From the NCBI GenBank assembly GCA_030998015.1, contig JARWMV010000083.1, positions 1 to 64,000 on the forward strand: a stretch of 64,000 nt of DNA. The letters run 5' to 3'. Shown here piece by piece: positions 20,190 to 31,719 of the stretch (the stretch's first letter is position 1; every line of letters starts with the position of its first letter). Under the pieces are notes generated by a model. It was given only the letters and a program-made list of their open reading frames with translations. It was not told the DNA's origin and did not search any database. The DNA is from Ceratorhiza oryzae-sativae (taxonomy: Eukaryota; Basidiomycota; Agaricomycetes; Cantharellales; Ceratobasidiaceae). The position numbers and the translations under genes are program-made.

Positions 20190-23100
20190 ATGGCCACTGA
20201 ATCTCGCGCTTCGGTGAGCGTCCTTCTTTCGTGGCTCATCCCACTTACTAATTTTGTTGCACGTTTAGCGACGCTCCACGCCGGCTTTGAGTCGCACTAA
20301 ACGGCAGCGTGTACAGGAAAGCAGCTCTGACTCCAGTAGTGAGGTGAGTGATTTACAGCTTGACTACTGTGTGCGTTTGTACTTACCGGGTGATGCAAGG
20401 ACGATGTGCCACGATCGTGGGTAGCATGCCACTGTACTCGGCATGCCGGTCGGCGGATACAGGCACATTTATGACAGCGATGCGAGTTCGCCAGAAGCAT
20501 GGCATCCCTACGTAGGCAAACGCCGCACTCAATTCCGCGCTTTGATGCATCGTCCACCGTACATTCAATCTCGAGTAACCAAACTACCCCCATTCTTCCA
20601 CCCATAGCCCCCAGCTCAAGCCGAATCTCTACCGTTGATGAGAGCGTTCTCGACACTCTTCAGGCTGCTACGGCCCCATATCGCCTTAGCGGTGCATTAA
20701 TTGACTCAGGCCTTTCTTTGGATCTCGATGCAATCATGGCCGATATTCGCCTTGCAAATACCCCGGATGAGCTCGAGTCTGCTGTGACGCCTCTCCCTGA
20801 CAATTCATACGAAGACCCCACCCTACCTCAACTTCCCGTCTCAGTATATGGCGTTGAGCTAATTCCCGAAGAGCCCGTGTTAGAAGACGAGAGCGACGTA
20901 CCGGTGGTGTCTTCACCCAGATCGGAGTATAGTGGTGAGCACACAAACAAGGCGTGATATCTACGTACACTCACTAAAACGGTTATATTACCGCCAATTA
21001 GATTTTTCAGATATCTCGGGCTCGGAAGCCGAGTTTGAGGAGCCCTATGCAGATGCAGATTTACAGAACGCAGGAAACCCGACACCGGCTAGGGAGGGTA
21101 AGTATATGCATATGACCTATTAGATTGCACTAAAATATTCCATAGAGCTGCCCCAAGCCATCCCAGAAGCAATTTACGACTTATCATACACGCCTTCGGA
21201 CCCGCTACCACCAGAGCAGCGGGATGATTCAACACCTCCACTACCTCCGCACATCCGTTTCTACGAGTCGTTAGCGCTTGACCTACACGGCAGATTTGGC
21301 CTGACTCGAGCTGGTGTTGAGCACATGCTGGAATCAATAGACTGGAGCCTAGGGGACACTGGCGTTGTTGAACCAAGACTGAGAGATACACGAGAACGTA
21401 AGCACAGCACAAATCAGATGGTATTACACTAAACTCTGGGTAGCTACACCGCCGGGGCTATCGAAGACACTACCAGCGCTCCTCAAGCGAGCCCAAATCG
21501 AGTCGTTCGGCAACAAATATACGGTCTGCCCCAACGTCGACTATAACTGTATCATACTCGCATCAACGCTCCCTCGTGATGAGCAATCATATTGCGAGAA
21601 ATGCAACTCATCACTCATGAAGTTGCGTCGTCAGCATGTGGGTGTCCCGGCACAATATGCCCCAAAGCTGACGTACACGCATCACTCGCTAGTCACACAA
21701 CTTGGGCAGCTCCTTTCGCGTCCCGAAATCATCATAGCAATTAAAAACCACAAAGCTCACCTCAACCGCCCCGACCGAGATCGTGACCTGAAGGAGGATA
21801 TTCAGCATGGGCGGATATGGTCTGAAATGAAAGGACCAGATGGTAAACCGTTCTTTACCCCCGATGGAGATCAAATTGGGTTAATACTGGCACTCGACTG
21901 GTAAGTTACTATTTTGTGTATATTCTAGCATAGCTTACATTAATCCAGGTTCAATTCTACTACTATGGTTGGTTCTCGGTCGCATTCAACGGGTGTCATA
22001 TCAATGGCGGTGGCAAACCTGCCACCCGAGCTAAGGTGAGTCACAATCGTCCCACTACGGCTCCTATTAGCCAACTTTGAGATTATTAGATGGAATCCCG
22101 ACAATGTGATTCTGATTGGGACAATTCCCGGTCCCGTCGAGACAAAAACCGATCAGCTTGCAAACTTTTTGGATCCGCTAGTCAATGAATTGCTTGCACT
22201 TTGGAATACTCCACAGACAGTTTTGCCGACTGGTATGTCCTTTGTGCTGATTTCATTTTCTATCCAAACTCATAGTTGAGCAAAGTCTCTGGTGAACGCG
22301 TCCACTCTATCAAAGGCATGTTGGTCATATGCATATGTGACGCACCAGCAGCTCGAAAACTATCAGGAACTCAAGGGGTGACTGGTACGTATTTCTGCAT
22401 GCGCTGCTGGTGCCATAAGGATGAATTAGACAACTTGGAGAAAGGTCGGTCCATTCAAAAATCGAGGTATTGACTGAATCTGATGCATCTGATAGAACAT
22501 GATGCTCGCACCATAGAAGAACACCACAAGGCTGCTGCAACTTATCAAACGCTAGAAACCGAGACTGAGCGCACCGAGTTCATGAAGAGGCGCATCTACT
22601 TGGGCACAGCCGGAGGATATCGGCATACAGCACTCCTCAAGTTACCGTACTGGAATGGTGCGCAGATGGTTGTTGTTGATCCAATGCATTGTATGTTCCT
22701 CGGTAAGTCATTGCATTGCTCAATATGTATCTGTCATACTAAAAAATTGCGTCCTAAGGCATTGTTAAATGGCAATTGAAAAAGATTTGGGTCAAGTTTC
22801 AACACATGCGTGAAGGAGAGGGGTTCGAAATCAATATGTTACACAAAATTATCCAATCGGTAGGTACCCAGTGCATCAAGGCAGTCCCAAATGGTTGCTA
22901 AATGAGTTTGATTCTTACACAGGCTCAACTTCCAGATTTTCTTGGGCGACCGCCACCACATACAGGCACCACACAAGGTGGTTCACTGACTGCTGACCAA
23001 CTACGTACACTAGTTAGCATTATTTTCCCTATAGCAGTAAGTATCATTTCCCTTTTGGTGCTTGGTTCATCATAATAATTATCCAGATTCCTGTCATTTG

Positions 23101-24643
23101 GGACACGATTGACCAAGAGTCTGCTGATCAGAGGGCGCTTGAGGAATTTCGGTGTCAAAAGGCTGAGCACATTCGCCTTGTTGCGGAGCGGGAAGTAGTA
23201 AAAAAGGCAATGGGAGCAAATGCATCAGTGCTGCCACCACTCCCAAATGCTCCACGTGCTCCTCGACGTCCCAATAAAGGCAAAAGACGACAAGAAACTT
23301 GCAATACCCAACAGCTATACCCAGACGATCAATATCTACTTGAAGAAGATGAAAGCGATCCAGAAGCTCTTGTTCATACATCGTTTCGAAGAGCCGATGA
23401 CTCGTCCATCATCGATCTTGCTCTCGCTGTGCAAAATCTTACAAGGCATAACATTACCTCCAAGCAACAAGCAGATGGACGCATGTACCTCAGGCGATAT
23501 CTCACCACATTTGCTAAAGTACGTACCCAGTTCTGCTTAATTAATAATTAGATTAATCAATGCCACAGATACGTGGACTGGAAAACCTTGCACCAAACCA
23601 TCACCTGTCAACCCACATTCCTGATCAAATCACCGATTACGGCCCCTCTCCACAGACATGGGCGTATGGAAGCGAGAGGCTAAATCGGGAGCTCAAGAGT
23701 ATTCGTACAAATCGACACAAGGAAGGCGTAATTGAGGATACATATGCAAACACATTTTTCCGTCAACAGGCGTTTTCGGCAAAGGTACATAAATTATATA
23801 TATATGCTTATGATTAATCACCAGCGTTCCTAATAGATTCGTTCAATTGCTCAGAGCGATTTGGATCCCTTGCAGCCTTGGGCGGAGCTTTCTATGCAGC
23901 ACAACAAAGAATCTCGAGGCACAGCCGCTTCCGCACGACTAGGCTCAGGCATGATTATTTATTGCTTGCTAGGCGAACTGTTGACACTCTTGCTCAATTA
24001 CAGAACTTACTACAAGCAAAAGACGATCTCGGCGGCGCCTACAAGAAGCTGAACATGCTCAAGTCACTCGACATCTTCAGCAAGTGTTCCCTGACCTTGG
24101 TTTACGTCTCTCAGTCCGCACACTGGGTAATGGTGAAATTGTGGACGAATTGAAGATGGTATACGCACATGCAAGAGTGCAGGGCCGGGTTTTTCGCCCA
24201 AGTTCATCAAATGGCATTGTTCTGGCACGGGTAGCCTGGGAAGATGAACCAGCCGCTGAGCGTGTCGGAGAGATCGTCGAGATCTTTTCGCACACACATG
24301 GCGAAGGCAAGCTATCAAAAGAAGTGTTTTTTGCCAAAATTCGTTGGTATATTGACACCGCCGAGGGCTTTGCTCAGCACGCTGTGCGGCTGTGGCAGTA
24401 CGATGCGTAAGTATGAACGGTATCATATCTACGTTGCTGCTCACTCGCTTTTCTAGTGCCCCAATGAATATTCGACGTCACAAGCACAACCAGGTGACGC
24501 ACCAGCACGATATAGTGCCTTTGGATCATATTGTTTGTCACTGTGCTCGTCTAACTGTCAAAATTGAGGGAAAGCGAACTTGGGTTTCGCTCCCAATCTT
24601 GTTCTGTGAGTTCCTGGTATTTACTTTCAAGTCAGACACTTAG
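20190..24643 (+). CDS. Tnp2-type (CACTA) transposase, many introns
   Basis: ATG at 20190 opens a short exon. Many short exons follow, encoding a Ser-rich, Cys-containing N-terminal region (ACHCTRHAG...) and then the Tnp2 transposase core. Recognisable segments are HGRFGLTRAGVE, DGDQIGLILALDWFNSTT...GVISMAVANLPP, IGTIPGP, a CMRCWC zinc-like motif (about 22400), VVVDPMHCMFLG joined by an intron to VKWQLKKIW (about 22665-22790), and YGSERLNRELKSIRTNRH (about 23665-23725). The Asp in VDPMH and the flanking Trp/Lys segments fit the family's DDE core. One TGA at 20472-20474 interrupts the N-terminal Cys-rich part. Otherwise exons join well. The end at 24643 is tentative. Its expected role is cutting and moving this element. 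Confidence 0.75.
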
Positions 24644-24728
24644 AGTACTAATAGGAGTAATTATTATAGAATTATTGTATATACTCAAAGATTACTCATT
24701 CATCCATAGCATTCCCAACGCTCATGCC

Positions 24729-26020
24729 CTACCAGCCATCTGGATTTGCTCCTACCAGTGCTCTCTTATCCTCGTCCATCGTGTCAGTATAAACTTCGTC
24801 TTTGATCATGCATCGAGGGACGCCATCAGGTATGTTGTCTATTTCAAAACGCCGAGCACTTGAATGGTAATATCGGCTCCCTTGTGGTCGGTTGCCCTTC
24901 GACTTTCGATGCTCCTTTGTGAGCCAATGGAAAAGGTCGGTCATCTGGCAACATGGTGAGTGTTACACAATAGCATTTATCTACTATTTGGTACTCACCT
25001 CCTGGCTACGCCAACCCGGTGTTAGCATTTCATAGTCCGCGCCACCTCGTAACTCTTTGTAACGAGTTAGAGAGACTGGAGGATTTATGCCACTTAGGTC
25101 TGGAGCGGGATTGTTCTCGCTATCCGAATGGTATTCGGGGTTGAAGAAATCTGTCGGGATTGGTTTCCCATGCCAAGTTCCCAGCTTCTGTGCAATCTCG
25201 CCGCGTTGCAATGCAAGCTGAAATGACAATCAAGGTTAGTCTATCTCGACCTCTCATCTAATCTATCACATTCACCTCTCGTCGTCGTTCCTTGCGCTTG
25301 CTGCGCTCTTTCGACTCTTTTAGACGTCGAGCACGTCTTCCGGACTCGTCGTTGTTGATTTTGATGAATTTGCGCACAGTATCCCAAGTATGTGGCAATA
25401 AGCTCCGAATAAAATCACCGGTGAACTGATCATCCGTAATCTTCTGTTTCCGGTGGAGGCGAATCATCTGTGTACAAGGTAAGCTGATACTGCCACTAGT
25501 TAAGCAGAGTGACTTACCTCTTTGTCTCGCATAACCTCTTCTACCCAGCGGTCTACTATATCACGGTTTGATTGGTGGTCCGGACCAACGGTCCAATCAA
25601 TTAGCCAGGGCCCCTCATCGTCGCCGTCAATTTCAAGCGCGCCAGGCTGTCGGTCAGAGCCGATGTGCTCAAGCTTCAAAACACAAAGCCCTTTCTTTCC
25701 CAGGCGTGTGATGACGCCCTTCGAGGGTTACCGTGAGTACGTGCATAGTACGAAAGCAAGAATATATTGCTTACCTGTACGAGACGGCATCGTTCCCTCC
25801 TCCGTCGCTCCCTATTTTGCCGCATAGGGCCTCCTCCCGAGTTTGAAGCAAAATGGTTAGCAACTCCAGCAACAACCATATCGGCGACAGGACCCGCAAG
25901 ATTAGCCGAAAGTCTTTCGGTCATCAACGACGCAAAATGTTCGTAATCGAAATGGTCGGAGTGGGCAGGCAGGGGAGCGGGTGGGATGGGTTGGGCTGGG
26001 GGTTCAGGTGTGGCGGACAT
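24729..26020 (-). CDS. Second gene of the CACTA-like element, unknown function
   Basis: ATG at 26018-26020, stop TAG at 24729-24731, with about five exons: a Pro/Ala-rich start (MSATPEPPAQPIPPAP), an Arg-rich block (RQNRERRRRERC), GVITRLGKKGLCVLKLEHIG, a Lys/Arg-rich segment (RRARRLKESKERSKRKERRRE) and a C-terminal MTDLFHWLTKEH region. I do not recognise a domain. The strong basic blocks suggest nucleic-acid binding. It converges on the transposase gene with an 85-bp gap, so it is probably the accessory gene of the element, like TnpA-type second genes in other CACTA elements (inference). Confidence 0.55.
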
Positions 26021-26589
26021 GATCAACAATGCGGTCACAGCGTTGGTCGAAGAGAGGATGGAGGAAGCGTATGGCACGAGCTAGGGTTTGTGGAGGGCTT
26101 TATATATGCGTTCTTGTTTTACCCGTTCTTCCGTGGCTCATGCTCTATGCAAGCCATGTATTTCGTATTAGTGTATTATCAGACCACAATCTAAGCCATA
26201 ACTAGTAAAAAATCGAATATTCGAGAGCAAATAATGACCGACGCTAGCGCATGCCCGCCCTCCAGGCACCTCACCGAACACCGCCGCAGACCCAGTACAA
26301 CCGGTCCAGCTCCTCCTCCGAGGGCGAGACGATTCTAGGCCGCGCCGTCCTCAGCCCGGCTTGCTTACCAAGTCTCACCGGGACAGAAAATCCCCCGGCA
26401 CCGCCTCGATCTCCAAGGATATTTTTTCCAGAACATTCTCGTACTGGCCCAGCTGCTCAGGAAGCATCCCAGAACGATGGGTCTAGGACCGCCCAGGTCA
26501 CCTATTCGGGCCTAGAAATTCACGGCCTTGGCTGTCGTCGCTTATACGCGCGGCGCTTGGCTGGTCCGGAGACCTCCGCGTAGCTGGGC
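26021..26589. other. Right subterminal region, no gene seen
   Basis: About 570 bp between the start of the minus gene and the right terminus. The outer half is GC-rich. It should hold the promoter of the minus gene and subterminal binding sites. Confidence 0.4.
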
Positions 26590-26602
26590 GCTTCCTCCAG
26601 TG
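26590..26602 (-). repeat. Right terminal inverted repeat of the CACTA-like element
   Basis: GCTTCCTCCAGTG, inverted copy of 19729-19741, followed by the TAA duplication. Confidence 0.8.
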
Positions 26603-27465
26603 TAATCAACTCTAAATCCTCGTGCTCATCCATCCTTCTACCAAACGACACTACCGACAACCTGTCCGAACATCCATTTCTCTACGCCAAGGTGCTGGGC
26701 ATATACCACGCCAAGGTTCGATTTTGCGACCGTCCGCCCAAGCGGATGGACTTTGTTTGGGTACGCTGGCTAGACTACGATGACGAAAACCCAGGCGGAT
26801 GGGAAGAGGGCCGTTTAGATCGTGTACGCTACGGAAAATGTCGAAACGACACCGAACTACTCGATGCATATGGTTTTATCGACCCTCGTCACATCATTCG
26901 TGCATGCCATTTGATCCCGGACTTTGGACCTGGCCATGTCAAGAACTCGGTTACTCTGACATGCGACGACGAGGAGGGCGACTGGAAATATCATATTGTC
27001 AACCGGTAAGTGCCATTTGTACATATTTTGTCTATACCATTCGCTCAACCAACTTCCGATCTCTAGCTTTGTGGACCGAGATATGCTTATGCGATACTTA
27101 GGCGGAGGCATAGGCCATTTCAGCCATCGTTCTCTCACCGGGTTACAGACAAGCTATGGTATTTATACATCCAACCAGTTAGTTAGATACCCAGCTTACA
27201 TAGGCATCTATCTCCAGATATGGAAGATGTTGAATCAGACAACGCTGAGACCAAGCAGCGCGAATATCAAGACACTTTCAACAAGTTTGACGAGGGCCAT
27301 ATCGCAACTGAAGCAGACCAAGAGATGGATCCACTAAGTGATTGGGGGGATATCGAAGACGATATCGAGGATGAGGTTGCAGAAGATGACGAAATCGCAG
27401 GAAGCGACGATGGGATTGGAGATGCAGACGACGAGGAATTTGATCAAGCGTTTTATGAACTGTAG
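26603..27465 (+). pseudogene. Large transposase-like gene, segment 3 (C-terminus)
   Basis: Resumes segment 2 in frame after the CACTA-like element: ...VRRQHDI joins INSKSSCSSILL. It contains the family's C-terminal chromo/Tudor-like stretch HPFLYAKVLGIYHAKV ... DFVWVRWLDYDD ... YGFIDPRHIIRACHLIP, then NRFVDRDMLMRY across a 61-nt intron (27006-27066), a second intron (27159-27217), and an acidic tail ending at TAG 27463-27465. The segment itself is open, and the dead codons lie in segment 1. Confidence 0.7.
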
Positions 27466-27714
27466 CTTACGCTCTATACATATTGTTAGAAACTGAAAGT
27501 TTGCGTGTTCGTTACCATCCATAGATCTTGAATCCAAGAGCGGTATTGCAGGAGCCAGAGTGCTATGGAATATTGGAAGATACCAACAGGTTTCTAGTGA
27601 CACACCATGATTTTTGGTGTCTTGGATTTTCTAGGAATCCGGGTCTTTACCTGCAGAAATGGTAATATCCGAGGCAAGTCTTCTATCTCCCTTTCAGCCT
27701 GTTCGTGGCTTACA

Positions 27715-28480
27715 TTATTTGATAATCACTAAAAAGCCTTCTATATCTTTGAATCCTTGTAATATCCAAACAGCCTGTGACCTTCCCCGTGATGCCAGGC
27801 TGTCATTTGTGTCCCAGTTTGAGGGGAGTCGTTTAGCGACCTGGGAGGTGGACGGAAGTGTGCGGAGACGGTGGGCAGCGTTCTCGGAGAGTCGTCTAAG
27901 AGTGGGGGGATGGGGAGGGGATGCCGCATGCTGCATGGTGGGGACTGGAGAAGTGCGAAAAGCACCGAGTAGCTAACGAAGGCCGACATTTTGAGCCTGG
28001 ACAAGCGGTTGGACGAGGCGCTGTTGCTTGATGCCCATATACCAAATAGGTGAACCATATGTGAGAACCGGGAGCACACAGGTTTTGTACAAATGTCGAG
28101 CGTGAAGCACAGAGATGCCTCGAACTTAGTTGGCAAGGATTCGAAGGCTGGCTATGACTGAAAGACCTTTTGCGGCCATCTTCTTGACATGGTTTGAGAA
28201 GGAAAGGGGCGGTCCAAATGGAATCCAAGCCAGCGTATAGATGGGAGAGCGCGAACAATGTGTGATCCATTGTCCGGCCGGTTCAGAGAGAGATCGGGGT
28301 TCATGTGATTCATATCAGTGTATTTAGGCGTCGTAGTAGAAAATGTTACAAGAGAGAGAGATTTCACCCAACCACCATGTAGCCTGCCCGCTACCTCGAG
28401 TTTGACACGGTCGGGTCCATCTAGCAAGTTCGGACGACATGTACCCGCGTGGCCAGATCGCCGACCGCGACTGCGAATCG
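27715..28480 (-). pseudogene. Non-LTR (LINE) reverse transcriptase C-terminal fragment
   Basis: Read on the minus strand, the segments SIRWLGFHLDRP, NHVKKMAAKGLSVIASLRIL, LYKTCVLPVLTYGSPIWYMG and QNVGLR*LLGAFRTSPVPTMQHAA follow the order seen downstream of LINE reverse transcriptase catalytic motifs. A frameshift near 28195 and stops (TAA near 28130, TAG near 27970) break the frame. No catalytic YADD region or endonuclease is present, so this is a fossil fragment. Confidence 0.6.
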
Positions 28481-28933
28481 CAGGCCTTGTTGAAGCGCGT
28501 AAAGTTGGAGGCGCCCCAAAGGTACTTAGCGGAGCGCTAGGGGCGATTGAGCCTGCTGTGGAGCACACCTGGAGGAGAGTGGGGAAAACTTCGCTATAGT
28601 TTGAGCGGCTGGTCTATTGGTGTAAATGTAACAAAACATACGAAGTACAGAAGTAATATCGGCGTGTATGTGAGAGAAACATCTATAAGAGGAGATCTGA
28701 CACGCATATCGGAGCACAAGCGGAGAGAGACGGTATGACATCGATATTAGATTTATATGAGAGCGGGTTCGTTCAACAGGTCCGGTGCAAATCAATTAAC
28801 CTGTTGAAGCAAATATAATAGCAGACGCTCCAGGTGTAAATAACACAGTGAATAGTTAGAGATTGAGCTTGATTGCAATAAGTGGAAAGTAGAATGGATA
28901 AGTCGCTGAATATTCAGGCGACGATGTATTTGC

Positions 28934-29976
28934 TTATTGCGGTTTCAGAAACGGTTTTCCGCGTGACCAAACCTTTTTCGAAAAGTGGCCGCAGGATCAA
29001 ATCGAGCCTGGAAAGACTCAGTCGTATATAATCAGCTAGCAACTTTCATACAAAGGTAAGTACATTGTTGGAACCATGGGCTTGGGGCGCATGTAACAGG
29101 ATACAGTGTTTATGATAATATACAAGAATGAGAATGGACCCACCTGGCAGTGCATTGGTGGTTTCGGCTGCAGGAGGGAAAAAGAGAGCAGAGGAATGAT
29201 GCGAGCGTACTATTAGAGCGCTGCACAATGCGTGTGTAAAAAGAATGAAGGCAAACGAAGCTGAATTGACCGAGATATTGTCCAACAAAAACAGGGGCTG
29301 GCCCCCTGAAAAGCGATAGCCTACTTTGGGTGTTTTACCCTATATGCTGCTTTGAAAGCTTGATAAATTGGCCATTTCAATGGTCTGGGCTATGGAATAA
29401 CTTTTTGCTGATGTTATTCATGTAAACGTTAGGTTGAAAATCTGCCTGTGGCCCCGTATTACTGTTTTTCTCATGCTCATTAATTCTGCTTGAAGTGAGC
29501 ACTGATATACTGCCACAAGCTTTCTCATGAGCTACTGAAATATTTGACTAAGTCTGAGGCTGCCAGCTCTGGTAAAAGATCTGAAATAGGCTGTTGCTTT
29601 TCAGGGGGCCAGCCCCTGTTTTCATTGGACAATATCTTGGTCAATTCAGCTTTGTTTGCCTTCATTCTTCTTACACACACATTGTGTGGCACTCTAATAG
29701 TATGCTTGCATCATTCCTCCACTCCCTTTTTCCCTCCTGCAGCCAAAACCACCAATGCACTGCCAGGTGGGTCCATTCTCATTCTTGTATATTATCATAA
29801 ACGCTGTATCCTGTTACATGCGCCCCAAGCCCATGGTTCCGACGATGTACTTACCTTTGTATGAAAGTTGCTAGCTGATTATATACGACTGAGTCTTTCC
29901 AGGCTCGATTTGATCCTGCGGCCACTTTTCGAAAAAGGTTTGGTCACGCGGAAAACCGTTTCTGAAACCGCAATAA
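28934..29976. repeat. Large palindrome: two 392-bp inverted arms around a 259-bp loop
   Basis: The left arm 28934-29325 and right arm 29585-29976 are inverted copies, about 90% alike by eye, with matching ends (TTATTGCGGTTTCAG). The arms share an 80-codon open frame ending in VLTFV that reads on the minus strand in the left arm and the plus strand in the right one. It may be a foldback/MITE-type element or an inverted duplication. No flanking duplication was found. Confidence 0.75.
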
Positions 29977-30379
29977 ATACTATACTACGGGACAATCGGA
30001 CCGTGCACAGCGACTGCGTCGCTTGTGCAAGCGACACCACATTGATACGCGAGAGAGAGAAGGGTGAACATACAGGAAGAGAATGGAATACAAGGTGCGA
30101 ACTCGGTAAGATACCGAGGCTAGAATGCGCATACATGGTATCGTCCAACGTAATCGCACTTTACGGGGGGACCGGGGGGCTGTCATCGCCCAAGTTCACG
30201 TCTCCACCGCCCACAGTTGCCTCTCTCACTCACAATAGACTTCTGTACCCTCGAACGATATAGCGTCTCGCTTGCACGACAGATATCTTCGTTATATAAG
30301 ATTGATTAGTTCCATAGTGCACACACATGATACATCCCTAATGAACGAATAGGAGCATAAGTAGAAATATTTTGCACAA
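29977..30379. other. No gene seen
   Basis: Spacer between the palindrome and the 3' end of the DUF1275 gene. I see nothing coding on either strand. Confidence 0.4.
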
Positions 30380-31719
30380 TTATGATGGTCGAGGAACAGC
30401 GAGCCAACTGAATGCGACCAGCAAACGCACCCCAGCGCCAATCCCTAAGGCCCAGTGGGACCCCACTTTGTCGACTATTGCCCGGCCAGCCATAGCTACC
30501 AATATTCGAGTGATCAGCGAAATACTTGCCAGCTCTCAGCCAGGACTTACCGCCTATCGTCAACGACAAAATGGCAATAGCTCGATGGTCGCGAGATGGC
30601 ACATGACGTGGCTTGAAAAGCTTGGGGTCACAGATGAGCTGTATCCACAGCAGCGTGAACACTATTGTACTGATGCGGTATGTCACACTTGGATGCCGCA
30701 AGGAGTTATGGATCAACTCACGAGTTGAACGCATTTCCGATCCTCATGCCGGTGAATGCTTGTATACCCATTGCACAGCTTGCGAAACCAATCGTCAAGA
30801 ACCCAAGCGGCGTACTCCAGTTCGTGAACCCGCTGCCTCGTACATCCACAAAAGAGCTTTCATCTTTGCGTTCGACATGTGAGAAGATGTGCTGGACACT
30901 CGACGACGAGACCTACGATTTGCCCAAGCGCACAATGCCGCCGCCAACGTCAACAAGACGCTCATCAACGTGCCCGAGAACAGCCATATGCGCCTCTTGG
31001 TGCCGATCCGATCGCCGATTCGTCCGCTCAAGGCACCGATCAGAAAGCATGCCAACGAGACAAGCGCCTGTGCGTCGCTCCAGCTGAGCGAGTGGTCACG
31101 GTGCCACGACCACTGCGAAGCCGCGCTCGGATCCCAGCTCGTGTGTTCCGGTATTGTTGTGGGGACCGCAGTCAGAGCGTGTGGATAGCCGGTGACCTGT
31201 TTTGCCATCGCCATCCCGGCCATGATCGTGTTTCCTGTCTGAAACGCGCTCGACACAGATGCGGCAATATATGTGATTGAATCAATCTGTATCACAGCTG
31301 CTTATTTAATGATTGTGACCACGCAAGTGGGTACGTACGTAGCCTGTCAGGAAGCAAAACGCCGCGAGCGGGATGCTGGACAAATGTGGGTCGATCTCCG
31401 CCATCATATGGGCTTTGACCCTATCCCATCTTGAGTTGCTAGATGTAGAGCCTATCTCTGCCGCCTCCAGCTTTGAGGGTGACTGCTCTGCCTTGGCATC
31501 CTGCGCGGAACTGATTGGTTTTGAAATGGCACCGCCCAAGTGTATCACACTGTTCACCGCCGTGGTCTCGCCAGAGCGCTGGTACGAGCCGGAATGCGAA
31601 GCGGAATAAGGGTCGAACGTGCGAGGAGGGCTGGAAGGCTCGCTTGGAGGATTGGGATCGACTGAATCGCAAGCCTGAGGGAATCCGGCAGGGACACAGC
31701 ACGATGGTGGGTGGTGCAT
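30380..31719 (-). CDS. DUF1275 (YoaK-like) family membrane protein
   Basis: Five exons on the minus strand (31719-31339, 31286-30917, 30863-30722, 30669-30551, 30495-30380) sum to 1,128 nt, or 375 residues, with GT-AG junctions and no stops. After an N-terminal hydrophilic region of about 100 residues come the family signatures: PLAAFCFLTGY-IDSITYIAASVSSAFQTGN, SLACFLIGALSGRIGDRIG, GFLTIGFASCAMGIQAF and a last Gly-rich helix GIGAGVRLLVAF. The family consists of multi-pass membrane proteins of unknown, possibly transport, function. The start is the ATG at the beginning of an exon behind a good acceptor (GGACAG). A 5' untranslated exon upstream is likely. Confidence 0.75.

Larger units (their letters stand above)
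19729..26602. mobile_element. CACTA-like DNA transposon, complete
   Basis: A 6,874-bp element with termini CACTGGAGGAAGC... and ...GCTTCCTCCAGTG and a 3-bp TAA duplication at 19726-19728 and 26603-26605. CACTA/EnSpm elements have CACT(A/G) ends and 3-bp duplications. It holds a Tnp2-type transposase gene (plus) and a second unknown gene (minus), convergent. It sits inside the same broken gene as the DUF6589-RecQ element. Confidence 0.85.

Noticed and set aside
20297..20656. 119-codon minus-strand ORF opposite the Tnp2 N-terminus
   Set aside because: It shadows the Cys-rich first exons of the transposase gene.
29046..29864. Two similar 80-codon ORFs in the palindrome arms as a gene pair
   Set aside because: They are the same sequence inverted; hydrophobic composition and lack of motifs do not support a protein, though the shared open frame is noted in the findings.
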